Source: Alphaproteobacteria bacterium
GTDB taxonomy: Bacteria; Pseudomonadota; Alphaproteobacteria; Sphingomonadales; JAKSBY01
Direction: 5' to 3'
DNA length: 64,000 nt
Assembly: GCA_021774625.1 (NCBI GenBank)
Contig: JAJFIV010000035.1
Coordinates: 1-64,000, forward strand
The position numbers and the translations under genes were made by a program. Positions within the stretch are counted from its first letter, which is position 1, and each line of letters opens with the position of its first letter. Positions 48,644 to 56,398 of this stretch are shown here, piece after piece. The notes beneath the pieces were generated by a model. It saw only the letters and a list, made by a program, of their open reading frames with translations, had not been told where the DNA came from and searched no databases.

Positions 48644-48853
48644 ATGGGTACTACAGCCCGCCAGCCCCACCCGGACCAGGTTGAAGCCGTGGTTGATAAC
48701 GGCGAACTTGAAACCAATCCGCATCATGCCAAAACGCTCGCCGCGCAACTTGTCCGGCATCTTGGTATTCACGAAGCCAGACGCGTCTGTGTTGGCAATC
48801 AGTGGGACAATGTCCTTGCGGCCATCAGATTCCATGAAGGCGAATCGGAATAG
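48644..48853 (+). CDS. Small hypothetical protein (69 residues)
   Basis: Starts at the ATG at 48644 with AGGAG 6 bp upstream, one of the better ribosome-binding sites here; the same frame is open from 48443 but that overlaps pabB. The protein is hydrophilic, with paired His (NPHHAK), a C-terminal VCVGNQWDNVLAAIRFHEGESE, no signal peptide and no membrane helix. I do not recognise it. It is 173 bp after pabB, so it may be its own unit. A hairpin (48841-48870) covers its stop codon. Confidence 0.6.
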   Translation: MGTTARQPHPDQVEAVVDNGELETNPHHAKTLAAQLVRHLGIHEARRVCVGNQWDNVLAAIRFHEGESE

Positions 48854-48870
48854 GTTTTAAGCCCGATTCG
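48841..48870 (+). terminator. Possible terminator hairpin after the small gene
   Basis: CGAATCGG (48841-48848) pairs with CCGATTCG (48863-48870) around a 14-base loop that includes the TAG stop. The tail downstream is only modestly T-rich, so factor-independent termination is uncertain. Confidence 0.4.
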
Positions 48871-49450
48871 GCTGTTCTTGAGATAGCAAAAAATATATTT
48901 TTGCAGTTTATGGTATTTTTCGGTTTATCCGGTTCTGCCCGCGCCCTTCCCGCGCGATGGGCGTAATGTATATAGCTGTCATCAAATTAGTGTGATTCCC
49001 CGCCGGGAAAATGAGCGTTTCTTTCGCTTTGGAGCAGGGAATTGAAATTTTTTCCTTGGAATTCCGAAAAAATCTTGAAACATAGGTGGGAAAGGCAGTA
49101 TCAGCCTTTGTCAGCCCGCTTGTGTGATTTTCAATAAGCGGGTAAAAGTAAATATAAGCCGTGTCTTCTCATTTGAATTGAGGGGGAAGAGCAAGCGGTC
49201 ATAAACGTGAGATGTGAAAACGCATCTTGAAATTGGAACACTGGGAGTGCGTATGATTGATATTTGCGGGCATGTGCCACAATACATGCCAGTTTTGATG
49301 TTAAGCTGAAAATTCAAATCAAACCGCCAATATCCGGAGCCTTCACGATGTCATGCGCAAATCAGCATGCCGGCTCTGGCTTGGTTAGAAGATTTAGCCT
49401 AAATCCGCATAATACCGATTACAATCTCCAAGTCCTGTGGGAAAACATAA
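48854..49450. other. About 600-bp AT-rich non-coding leader before the TonB operon
   Basis: No supported gene on either strand; frames at 49111-49317 (minus) and 49264-49464 (plus) are short and lack a ribosome-binding site or recognisable sequence. It holds AAAGGC/GCCTTT (49091-49109) and CCCGCTT/AAGCGGG (49115-49142) hairpins in tandem and a near-palindromic AAAAAATATATTTTT tract (48887-48902). I expect the TonB operon promoter here, but found no convincing Fur box. Confidence 0.5.
49091..49142 (+). other. Tandem hairpins in the TonB operon leader
   Basis: AAAGGC-AGTATCA-GCCTTT (49091-49109), then CCCGCTT with AAGCGGG (49115-49121 and 49136-49142). They lie 310-360 bp before the first gene. 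They could be part of a structured leader or an end of an upstream transcript. Confidence 0.3.
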
Positions 49451-50227
49451 ATGTTGGGAATTAAAAGAAAATTAGCTTTCTGCGCCATGGCAGCGACCGC
49501 CTTCCTTCTGGGAGCCGGGAGCGCGAATGCAGATGATCGGCTTGATGAAATCTTCCGGTTGGTTGCGGAAACCAATCAGCTATCGCAAGCCTCGCAAGTT
49601 CGTATCGATCAAGTCGCTGAGGAAACCGCCGACCTGCTTTCACAATATAAGATCCTGCTGAAAGAGATTGAAGGCCTGCGGGTTTATAACGCGCAACTGC
49701 AGCGGCAGATCGATGGTCAGAATAAAAAAATGAACGAGCTGCGGACATCGATCGAACAGGTCACGCTGATCGAGCGGCAGATTACGCCCCTGATGATCAG
49801 GATGATTGACGGCCTTGAACAGTTTGTCGCGCTTGACGTTCCGTTCCTTCTCAATGAGAGGGATGATCGGATCAGCACCTTGCGTGAAATGATGGACCGG
49901 GACGATGTTTCGCCCTCGGAGAAATTCCGCCGCGTCTTTGAAGCCTACCAGATTGAGGGCGATTATGGCCGCACCATTGAAACCTATCGGGGCACGCTGG
50001 GAAATAGCGGCCAGCAGGTGGATTTTCTGCGCTGGGGCCGCGTCGCATTCATGTATCAAAGTCTTGATGGCGAGACTTATGGCGTCTGGAATAAAAGCAC
50101 AAAACAGTGGGAAGAACTTGACGATTCCTACGGCAAAGCTGTTTCCAACGGCATCCGTATTGCTTCCGCGCAAATTCCAGCAGAAGTCCTTCTGCTTCCC
50201 ATTCCAGGACCGGAGAAAGCACAATGA
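49451..50227 (+). CDS. DUF3450 family periplasmic coiled-coil protein
   Basis: 258 residues. The signal peptide is LAFCAMAATAFLLGAGSANA. The mature part begins DDRLDEIFRLVAETNQLSQA, followed by a long coiled coil (about 30-115, LYKEIEGLRVYNAQLQRQ-type heptads), then FVALDVPFLLNERDDRI and DVSPSEKFRRVFEAYQIE, which are DUF3450 features, and a beta-rich C-terminus (VAFMYQSLDGETYGVWNKST). DUF3450 proteins begin the Vibrio-type TonB2/TtpC operons and their biochemical role is not established. Its stop overlaps the next start by 4 bp. Confidence 0.88.
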   Translation: MLGIKRKLAFCAMAATAFLLGAGSANADDRLDEIFRLVAETNQLSQASQVRIDQVAEETADLLSQYKILLKEIEGLRVYNAQLQRQIDGQNKKMNELRTSIEQVTLIERQITPLMIRMIDGLEQFVALDVPFLLNERDDRISTLREMMDRDDVSPSEKFRRVFEAYQIEGDYGRTIETYRGTLGNSGQQVDFLRWGRVAFMYQSLDGETYGVWNKSTKQWEELDDSYGKAVSNGIRIASAQIPAEVLLLPIPGPEKAQ

Positions 50228-51639
50228 AAAAGATAATAGCAACACTTTCCGTCCTTCTCACGGCTGGCGCTTCTTTTGCCCTGGCCCAGGATTCAACCAC
50301 GCAGCAGCCTGTCTCCCCGCCGGCGGAACAGGCCGACAGTCTTGACCAGCTTCTGGAGCAGGTGCGGGAAGGCCGGGTGAGTGAAACCCAGGAGAACCGC
50401 CGCCGCGAACAGGAGTTTATTAATCAGCGCGACCAGCAGCAGCGGCTTCTTCAGGAAGCCCGCCAGACCAAGGCCAATGAAGAAGCGCGCAGCGAACGTC
50501 TCGAGCGGCAATTCCAGGCCAACGAGACAGCGCTTGTCGATCTCCAGGCGAGACTGGAAGATCGGCTTGGCAACCTTCGCGAACTTTTTGGCGTTATCCA
50601 GCAGGTGGCGGGCGACGCGCGCGGCATCTTTCAGGGATCGGTTGTCAGCGCCCAGTTCCCCGACCGCGATGCTGCTCTTGAGATCCTGATTGAAAAAACA
50701 GGGGAGGGATCGCAGCTGCCGACCATCGAAGAAATCGAAGGTCTGTGGTTTGAACTTCAACGTGAGATGACCGAATCCGGCCGCGTGGTCGAGTTTAACC
50801 AGCAGGTTGTCACCCTTAACGGGGAGCAGGTTGAACTGCCGCTGGTCCGGGTTGGCGACTATGCCCTTGTCTCTGACGGGAAATATTTCAACCGTCAGGA
50901 GGGAAATGGCGTGATTGTCGAACTGCCGCGGCAGCCCGCCGGCCGTTTCACATCCAGCGCCGCCGATCTGCAGGAAGCCGCGCCCGGTGAGATTGTTGCC
51001 TTTGGCATTGATCCGACGCGGGGATCATTGATGGCCACCCTGGTCCAGACGCCGAGCCTGTGGGAGCGGATCCAGCAGGGACGTGAAGTCGGCTATGTGA
51101 TCATTGGCATCGGTCTTCTTGGCGGCCTGTTCGCTATTATTCACTTCATCTATCTCGCACTGGTCGGCAGCAAGGTCCGCCGGCAGATCCGCAGCGATAC
51201 GCCCAGCAAGAACAACCCGCTTGGCCGTGTCCTGATGGTTTATGACGAGAACCGCAATGTTGATGTGGAGACGCTTGAGCTGAAGCTTGACGAGGCCATT
51301 CTCAGAGAAACCCCGGCGCTGGAACGCTTTCTGACCCTGATCAAGCTGATCTCGGCCGTGGCGCCGCTTCTGGGTCTGCTGGGAACCGTGACCGGTATGA
51401 TCGCGACCTTCCAGGCGATTACCCTGTTCGGCACCGGTGATCCGAAGCTGATGGCGAATGGTATTTCGCAGGCCCTGGTGACGACGGTCCTTGGTCTTGT
51501 CGTCGCCATTCCGACGCTTCTGCTCCACAGTTTCGTGTCTGGCATGAGCAAGCGGATTATCCACATTCTTGAAGAGCAAAGCGCCGGTATTATCGCGGTG
51601 CATGCTGAAAAGGAGAATGTGAATGTCCCCGCTGAATGA
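50224..51639 (+). CDS. TtpC-like MotA/TolQ/ExbB proton-channel protein with periplasmic extension
   Basis: 471 residues. After a signal peptide (MKKIIATLSVLLTAGASFALA) comes a charged coiled coil (about 40-120) and a soluble domain (about 130-280), then three membrane helices of the MotA/TolQ/ExbB fold: VGYVIIGIGLLGGLFAIIHF, then LIKLISAVAPLLGLLGTVTG and ALVTTVLGLVVAIPTLLLHS. This architecture is that of TtpC, needed by the Vibrio TonB2 system in addition to ExbB. It likely channels protons and couples DUF3450/TPR partners to the TonB machine. It overlaps the exbB start by 17 bp. Confidence 0.9.
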   Translation: MKKIIATLSVLLTAGASFALAQDSTTQQPVSPPAEQADSLDQLLEQVREGRVSETQENRRREQEFINQRDQQQRLLQEARQTKANEEARSERLERQFQANETALVDLQARLEDRLGNLRELFGVIQQVAGDARGIFQGSVVSAQFPDRDAALEILIEKTGEGSQLPTIEEIEGLWFELQREMTESGRVVEFNQQVVTLNGEQVELPLVRVGDYALVSDGKYFNRQEGNGVIVELPRQPAGRFTSSAADLQEAAPGEIVAFGIDPTRGSLMATLVQTPSLWERIQQGREVGYVIIGIGLLGGLFAIIHFIYLALVGSKVRRQIRSDTPSKNNPLGRVLMVYDENRNVDVETLELKLDEAILRETPALERFLTLIKLISAVAPLLGLLGTVTGMIATFQAITLFGTGDPKLMANGISQALVTTVLGLVVAIPTLLLHSFVSGMSKRIIHILEEQSAGIIAVHAEKENVNVPAE

Positions 51640-52150
51640 AGCTTTTGAGGCGATTCGCGATTTCATGGAAACGGGCGGTGATGTCCTTTACGGGATTCTC
51701 ATCGTCACGTTCCTGATGTGGATGCTGATCATCGAACGACTGTGGTATTTTCGCGCGACCTACAGGAGCGAAGCGAAAAAGGTCATTGATGCATGGAATG
51801 CCCGGACCGACACCCGGTCCTGGTATGCCCATAAAATCAGAGCCGCGATGATTTCGCAGGTGAGCGAAAATCTCAATCAGGGCGTCGGCATGATCAAGAC
51901 TTTGGTTGCGCTGTGCCCCCTGATCGGGCTTCTGGGGACCGTAACCGGTATGATCACAGTGTTCGAAGTGATGGCGATCATGGGAAGCAGCAATGCCCGC
52001 GCCATGGCGGCCGGTGTGTCGCAAGCGACGATTCCCACGATGGCCGGCATGGTCGCGGCGCTTTCCGGCCTGTTTATGAGCACCTATATCGAGCGTAAGG
52101 CCAAACGGGAAGCGGAGAGGCTTGAAGACAGCCTGACCATGGAACACTAA
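51623..52150 (+). CDS. exbB: ExbB-like MotA/TolQ proton channel subunit
   Basis: 175 residues, three membrane helices. The core motif MIKTLVALCPLIGLLGTVTGMITVFEVMAIMG and the final helix QATIPTMAGMVAALSGLFMS match ExbB. AAAGGAGAATGTGA before the ATG supplies the ribosome-binding site inside the ttpC gene. ExbB forms a pentameric channel around ExbD dimers. It lies between ttpC and three exbD genes; only one canonical ExbB serves them. Confidence 0.92.
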   Translation: MSPLNEAFEAIRDFMETGGDVLYGILIVTFLMWMLIIERLWYFRATYRSEAKKVIDAWNARTDTRSWYAHKIRAAMISQVSENLNQGVGMIKTLVALCPLIGLLGTVTGMITVFEVMAIMGSSNARAMAAGVSQATIPTMAGMVAALSGLFMSTYIERKAKREAERLEDSLTMEH

Positions 52151-52165
52151 AACAAGGTATGTGCC

Positions 52166-52570
52166 ATGCGTAAATTTTCAAAAGCAGCCGATGAGGCGGA
52201 AGTCAACATGACGCCGATGCTCGACATCGTGTTTATCATGCTGATTTTCTTTATCGTCACCGCCTCTTTTACCCGCGAAGAAGGGTTGGATATGAACCGG
52301 CCGCCGCCAGATGCGCCGCCGCCGCCGCCCGACGATAAAGTGCAAAATCTTTTGGTCCGCATTGATGGCAACAACAGAATTCGTGTTGGGGTCCGGCTGA
52401 TTGATATCCGCTCGGTACGGGCAAATATCCAGCAATGGTATGCCGCCAACCCGACCGGAACACTGGTGATACAGCCGCAGCCGGATTCCCATGCCGGGCT
52501 TGTGGTGCAGATTTATGACCAGGGCCAGCAGGTTGGTGTAGCGAACATTTCCATTGCAGAACCGAATTAA
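52166..52570 (+). CDS. exbD: ExbD-like energy-coupling protein 1
   Basis: 134 residues. One N-terminal membrane helix with the functional Asp: VNMTPMLDIVFIMLIFFIVTASF. A proline-rich stretch (RPPPDAPPPPPDD, residues about 46-57) and a small periplasmic ExbD domain ending VANISIAEPN follow. It would pair with ExbB/TtpC to harness proton flow. It lies 16 bp after exbB. The proline run is longer than in the other two ExbD copies here. Confidence 0.9.
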   Translation: MRKFSKAADEAEVNMTPMLDIVFIMLIFFIVTASFTREEGLDMNRPPPDAPPPPPDDKVQNLLVRIDGNNRIRVGVRLIDIRSVRANIQQWYAANPTGTLVIQPQPDSHAGLVVQIYDQGQQVGVANISIAEPN

Positions 52571-52590
52571 CCGTATTTGGAGAAACCCTT

Positions 52591-52607
52591 ATTTTGTGAT
52601 ACTATAA
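52591..52607 (+). promoter_or_regulatory. Repeated promoter-like element before exbD 2
   Basis: ATTTTGTGATACTATAA. An extended -10-like TGA-TACTAT is present, and a closely similar element occurs at 53045-53061 before the third exbD. Confidence 0.35.
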
Positions 52608-52637
52608 CAGAAATATCACGAAGCGATGGGATCGATT

Positions 52638-53030
52638 ATGAGAAAATCAGCAAGAAGCAACGAGGCAAGCGTCAATTTAACACCTATGCTTGACATTGTC
52701 TTTATCATGCTGATTTTCTTTATCGTCACGGCGGCCTTTACAAAAGAAGATGCTCTGAACCTCAATCTTCCCGGCCCCGGCCCGCAAGATCCGGTAGAGG
52801 CGGAAAATCTGGTTATTTCCATTGACGCCAGCAACCAGGTTTTTGTGGGTCGCCGGATGGTCGATATTCGATCAGTGCGGGCCAATATTGAACAATGGTC
52901 TGTCCCTAACCAGGCGGGCGCCCTGATCATTCGGCCGGACCCTGTTTCCCACACCGCCCTGCTGGTTAATATTTATGATCTGGCACAATTGGCAAATGTT
53001 ACCAATATTGCAATTGCTGAAACAAACTAG
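52638..53030 (+). CDS. ExbD-like energy-coupling protein 2
   Basis: 130 residues from the ATG at 52638, which aligns with the start of the other copies (MRKSARSNEASVNLTPMLDI); an upstream in-frame ATG at 52626 adds four residues. The membrane helix carries LTPMLDIVFIMLIFFIVTAAF with the conserved Asp. The periplasmic domain (LVISIDASNQVFVGRRMVDI) resembles copy 1 closely, down to IRSVRANI, so the two are recent tandem duplicates. It has a 67-bp AT-rich spacer in front that contains a promoter-like element. Confidence 0.88.
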   Translation: MRKSARSNEASVNLTPMLDIVFIMLIFFIVTAAFTKEDALNLNLPGPGPQDPVEAENLVISIDASNQVFVGRRMVDIRSVRANIEQWSVPNQAGALIIRPDPVSHTALLVNIYDLAQLANVTNIAIAETN

Positions 53031-53044
53031 GAGAAAAATTATAT

Positions 53045-53061
53045 ATTTTGTGATATAATTA
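53045..53061 (+). promoter_or_regulatory. Repeated promoter-like element before exbD 3
   Basis: ATTTTGTGATATAATTA. It includes TGA-TATAAT, a perfect -10 hexamer with an extended TGn, and the first 12 bases match the element at 52591. The two are 454 bp apart. Confidence 0.4.
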
Positions 53062-53088
53062 CTAAAAATATGTAATTTTAGAAAGATT

Positions 53089-53490
53089 ATGAGAGACCAT
53101 TCACAATCCCAGACGGAAGAAGCTGAACTCGATCTCACGCCTATGCTGGATGTCGTTTTCATTATGCTGATCTTTTTTATCGTCACGGCCGTGTTCGTTA
53201 AAGAGGCGGGGCAGACTGTGGAAAAGCCCATCGCGGTCACGGCGATTTCAAAGCCGCGGGCGAGCATTCTGATTGCCGTGACAAACAATGATCAAATCTG
53301 GATCAACCGGAAACAGGTGGAACTGAAGGCCGTGCGGCCGATTGTCGAACGGCTGCATTCGGAAAACCCCCTGGGCTCCGTTGTTATTCAGGCGGACCAG
53401 CAGGCAAAAGCCGGCCTGACGCTTCAGGTAATGGAAGCGGCCCAGAATGCGGGTGTGCCCGACGTGTCCATCTCGGCAGTCATTCCCTGA
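53089..53490 (+). CDS. ExbD-like energy-coupling protein 3
   Basis: 133 residues. The start MRDHSQSQTEEAELDLTPML differs from copies 1 and 2, but the membrane helix LTPMLDVVFIMLIFFIVTAVF with its Asp is preserved. The periplasmic domain is more divergent (ILIAVTNNDQIWINRKQVEL, VVIQADQQAKAGL) and lacks a proline run. It is closest to the ordinary ExbD of the Vibrio TonB2 operons. It is followed by the first tonB gene after 49 bp. Confidence 0.88.
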   Translation: MRDHSQSQTEEAELDLTPMLDVVFIMLIFFIVTAVFVKEAGQTVEKPIAVTAISKPRASILIAVTNNDQIWINRKQVELKAVRPIVERLHSENPLGSVVIQADQQAKAGLTLQVMEAAQNAGVPDVSISAVIP

Positions 53491-53539
53491 CCATGTCCGC
53501 CTTGAGCGCCGTTTCGGGGAATATCAAAGGAGAGAGGCG

Positions 53540-54166
53540 ATGACGATCAGACGCTATAGTTCCTCAGCTATGCCGGCGGCCGGCATGGTCTTCCTGATTT
53601 TCCTTGTCATGCAGGCGCTGGTCGCCAACGATATTAAAGCGCCGCCGCCTGGAGAGGAGAGCTGGACGATTTTCCGCCCCGACATAGCGCCGCCGCCGGA
53701 ACCCGATCACCGCACGGAATTGCCTGAGCGAATCGATGTTATTCCCCCGCCGGCGAACCCCGTTGCCTTCCCGACGGACAGGACGCCAACAAAAAGGCTG
53801 CCGGGCGAAAAATATATTCCCGGTCCTGCGCCGGCATTCGGGCTCCCGGGCATCCCTGACCGGGAGGGGGCTTTTCCGCATATGGATGGCGAGATGATCC
53901 CGCATTTTAAAGTGCCGCCCTTATATCCGCAGCGTGAGAGGATGCGCGGCATCGAGGGGGATGTGCTGGTTGAGTTTACCGTCACCCGCGACGGGACTGT
54001 CGAGGGATGCAAGGTAATTGAGGATCCGTCCGCTGGCGGCCTCGGCCGGGCGTCCTGCGCCGCGGCGCTGAATTTTGAGTACACCCCCCGGACTATTAAC
54101 GGCGAGGGTGTGGATGTCGTGGGCGTCCAGCATATGTTCACATTTAAGTTAAACGATAAAAACTGA
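53540..54166 (+). CDS. TonB-like energy transducer 1
   Basis: 208 residues from the ATG at 53540, which has AAGGAGAGAGG upstream; an open frame from 53447 overlaps exbD 3. One N-terminal membrane helix (AAGMVFLIFLVMQALVAND), a proline-rich linker (APPPEPDHRTELP, PPPANP) and a C-terminal TonB domain: PPLYPQRERMRGIEGDVLVE, then FTVTRDGTVEGCKVIED, and a final MFTFKL. Two cysteines in the domain (GCKV and ASCAAA) could form a disulfide. It transmits energy to TonB-dependent receptors or another outer-membrane partner. Confidence 0.88.
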   Translation: MTIRRYSSSAMPAAGMVFLIFLVMQALVANDIKAPPPGEESWTIFRPDIAPPPEPDHRTELPERIDVIPPPANPVAFPTDRTPTKRLPGEKYIPGPAPAFGLPGIPDREGAFPHMDGEMIPHFKVPPLYPQRERMRGIEGDVLVEFTVTRDGTVEGCKVIEDPSAGGLGRASCAAALNFEYTPRTINGEGVDVVGVQHMFTFKLNDKN

Positions 54167-54169
54167 GGG

Positions 54170-54198
54170 TTAACGGCAGAGCGAAATTGAGGTATAAT
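54170..54198 (+). promoter_or_regulatory. Internal promoter before the second tonB
   Basis: TTAACG (54170-54175, -35-like, 4/6), exactly 17 bp, then TATAAT (54193-54198, 6/6 to the -10 consensus). The -10 lies in the near-palindrome GGTATAATATACC (54191-54203). It is 67 bp upstream of the tonB 2 start. Confidence 0.5.
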
Positions 54199-54264
54199 AT
54201 ACCGTGGAATATATCCGGTTTATTGGAATATCTCATCTGTTCAATAGAAAGTGGGTATTAAGAG

Positions 54265-54876
54265 ATGATTATTCGTTTTGGAACTTCCATTCTGGTCGCT
54301 TCGGCCATTACGTTCGGGCTCTTTTATTTGATGCATCTTCTGATCACCAATGAGAATGTAGAACTTTCGGAAGACAAGTCCACCCGGATAATCGACATGA
54401 TCCGGGTCAAAAAGGACGAAGTGATCGAGCGTATTGACCGCAAACCGGAAAAGCCGCCGGAACCTGAAGAGCCGCCGGAAATTGATTTGCCGCAAACGGC
54501 GTCCCTGAAGCCGACCGGGGAGGGCATCAACCTTTCCATGGCGGGCGTTGATACGGACGTCAATCTCGGCGCCATGGGTTTTGGCGCGCCGACCGACGGC
54601 GATTATCTGCCCATCGTGCGGATCGAACCGCAATATCCCCGGCGCGCCCAGGAACGCGGCATCGAGGGCGAAACCGTTGTGGAATTCACGGTGACGCGGC
54701 TTGGGACCGTTGAGGATTGCGTCGTTATTCAGGCCGAGCCGAAAGGGTATTTCGAGCGTGAATCCTGCAAGGCCGCGGAAAAATTCAAATATAAGCCCAA
54801 GGTCGTGAATGGCGAACCCATTGACGTAACCGGCGTTCAGACCATGTTTACTTTCAATATGGATCAGGGCCGTTGA
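54265..54876 (+). CDS. TonB-like energy transducer 2
   Basis: 203 residues. One N-terminal membrane helix (FGTSILVASAITFGLFYLMH), a linker with PEKPPEPEEPPEIDLP, and a TonB C-terminal domain (RIEPQYPRRAQERGIEGE, FTVTRLGTVEDCVVIQ) ending MFTFNM. Like copy 1 it has two cysteines in the domain (EDCVVI and RESCKAA). The C-terminal domains are clearly related to each other, but the membrane and linker regions differ, suggesting distinct partners. The last codons overlap an upstream frame of the TPR gene. Confidence 0.88.
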   Translation: MIIRFGTSILVASAITFGLFYLMHLLITNENVELSEDKSTRIIDMIRVKKDEVIERIDRKPEKPPEPEEPPEIDLPQTASLKPTGEGINLSMAGVDTDVNLGAMGFGAPTDGDYLPIVRIEPQYPRRAQERGIEGETVVEFTVTRLGTVEDCVVIQAEPKGYFERESCKAAEKFKYKPKVVNGEPIDVTGVQTMFTFNMDQGR

Positions 54877-54926
54877 ATTCATCTGAAACGCATTGGCAGC
54901 CACACTGTTTAAAACTGGGAATAACA

Positions 54927-56285
54927 ATGGTTATGAAATATCCGTCGAAAGTGACTTCCATTTGCCTGGCGCTGGCCGTGGCGGGCATCACCTATAGTTT
55001 GCATGTCTCTCCTTCCGGGCTGATCTCGGCCTTCGGTCCTGTTTATGCGCAGGATAAGGAAGAGGAGCAGCCGCGGCGCAGAACCCGTCAGGTGGAAACG
55101 CTGGGCCTCAAAGTGGTGGAGGCTCTGCAGGAAGCGCAGGCCGAAGTGGACCTGGATAATATGGCGGGCGCCCTTGAAATTATCAACGATCTGTTCAATG
55201 GCAAAAGACCGGTCATCAAGAATGATTTCGAGACATCGACCGTCTATAATTTCCGGGCCTATCTGCAGTATCAGACCGGAGACACGCCAGCCGCTATTAA
55301 ATCCTATGAAACGATTCTGGGTCTGGAGAAAATCCAGCCGCAGGTGGAGATGAACACGCTCTATGCCCTTGCCCAGTTAAGTTTTACCACCGAAGAATAT
55401 AAGAAATCCATTGGTTATCTTCAGCGCTGGTTTCGTCTGGCGGACTCGCCGGATACCGTCACCACGCCAACGGCCCTGCATTACGTCTTTCTGGGGCAGG
55501 CCTATTATTCCGATGGGGATTTTGACAACGCCATCCCGCAAATTCTGAAAGCCATCGAACTGGCGCAGACGGCGGGAGAGGAAGTCAAGGAAAACTGGTA
55601 TGCTATTCTGCGGTCCATGTATTTCGAAAAGAAGGAAATGCAGAAGGTAAAGGAAATACTGGAAATTCTGGTCGTCGAATACCCGAAACCGGGTTACTGG
55701 TTGGAGCTTGCCCAGGTTTACGGCGAGCTGGAAGAAGACATGAAACAGCTTGCGGTGCTGGAAGTGGCCTATCATGCGGGCTATCTGGAGAGGCCGGCCC
55801 AGGTGAAACTGCTTGCTCAGATTTATATGTTTCAACGGGTGCCTTATAAAGCCTCCAAGGTCATGGCCAAGGCGCTTAAGGATGAATTCCTGGAAAAAAA
55901 CGCCGATAATTATAAATTATACGCCGAAAGCCTCGTCATGGCGCAGGAGCTTGATGACTCGATCGATCCCTTAACCATCGCGGCTGATCTTGCCGAGGAC
56001 GGCGATCTCTATATGCGGCTTGCCGGGGTTTATGCCGAGAAGGATAAATGGCAGGAATCCATCGACTCTGTTGACGCCGCCCTCAAAAAGGGCATTGACC
56101 GGGAAGACACCGCCCGCATGCTGCGCGGCACCGCCAATTTCAATCTGGAAAAATATGATGAGGCCATCGCGGATTTCCGTATCGCCGCCCGTGATGAGCG
56201 GAGCGCCAAGGATGCCCGGCAATGGATTAACTTTTTAACCAGAGAAAAAGACAGGCTGGCGAAACTGGCTCAGGCCGCCAAATAA
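54927..56285 (+). CDS. TPR-repeat protein of the TonB operon
   Basis: 452 residues from the ATG at 54927 (the frame opens at a TTG at 54873 inside the tonB 2 stop; an ATG at 54933 is also possible). A signal or anchor segment (TSICLALAVAGITYSLHV) is followed by a helical array of TPR-like units, with clear ones such as YALAQLSFTTEEYKKSIGYL, YVFLGQAYYSDGDFDNAIPQ and a C-terminal ANFNLEKYDEAIADFRIAAR. TPR proteins close Vibrio TonB2 operons and are needed with TtpC. It probably works in the periplasm. A strong terminator follows 29 bp later. Confidence 0.85.
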   Translation: MVMKYPSKVTSICLALAVAGITYSLHVSPSGLISAFGPVYAQDKEEEQPRRRTRQVETLGLKVVEALQEAQAEVDLDNMAGALEIINDLFNGKRPVIKNDFETSTVYNFRAYLQYQTGDTPAAIKSYETILGLEKIQPQVEMNTLYALAQLSFTTEEYKKSIGYLQRWFRLADSPDTVTTPTALHYVFLGQAYYSDGDFDNAIPQILKAIELAQTAGEEVKENWYAILRSMYFEKKEMQKVKEILEILVVEYPKPGYWLELAQVYGELEEDMKQLAVLEVAYHAGYLERPAQVKLLAQIYMFQRVPYKASKVMAKALKDEFLEKNADNYKLYAESLVMAQELDDSIDPLTIAADLAEDGDLYMRLAGVYAEKDKWQESIDSVDAALKKGIDREDTARMLRGTANFNLEKYDEAIADFRIAARDERSAKDARQWINFLTREKDRLAKLAQAAK

Positions 56286-56313
56286 TACGCCGGGTCTGAT
56301 AAGGGTTAAATTG

Positions 56314-56344
56314 AAAAGCGGCGCTTTATCGGCGCCGCTTTTTT
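56314..56344 (+). terminator. Rho-independent terminator of the TonB operon
   Basis: The stem AAGCGGCGC (56316-56324) pairs with GCGCCGCTT (56332-56340) around a 7-base loop, followed by TTTT. It is GC-rich with a T-run and lies 29 bp past the TPR stop. It is the best terminator in the window. Confidence 0.9.
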
Positions 56345-56398
56345 GAAGGCCGCTCCCCAAAAGTCTCTCCTTTGAGCGGGGAAAGAGTTCTGAAAAAA

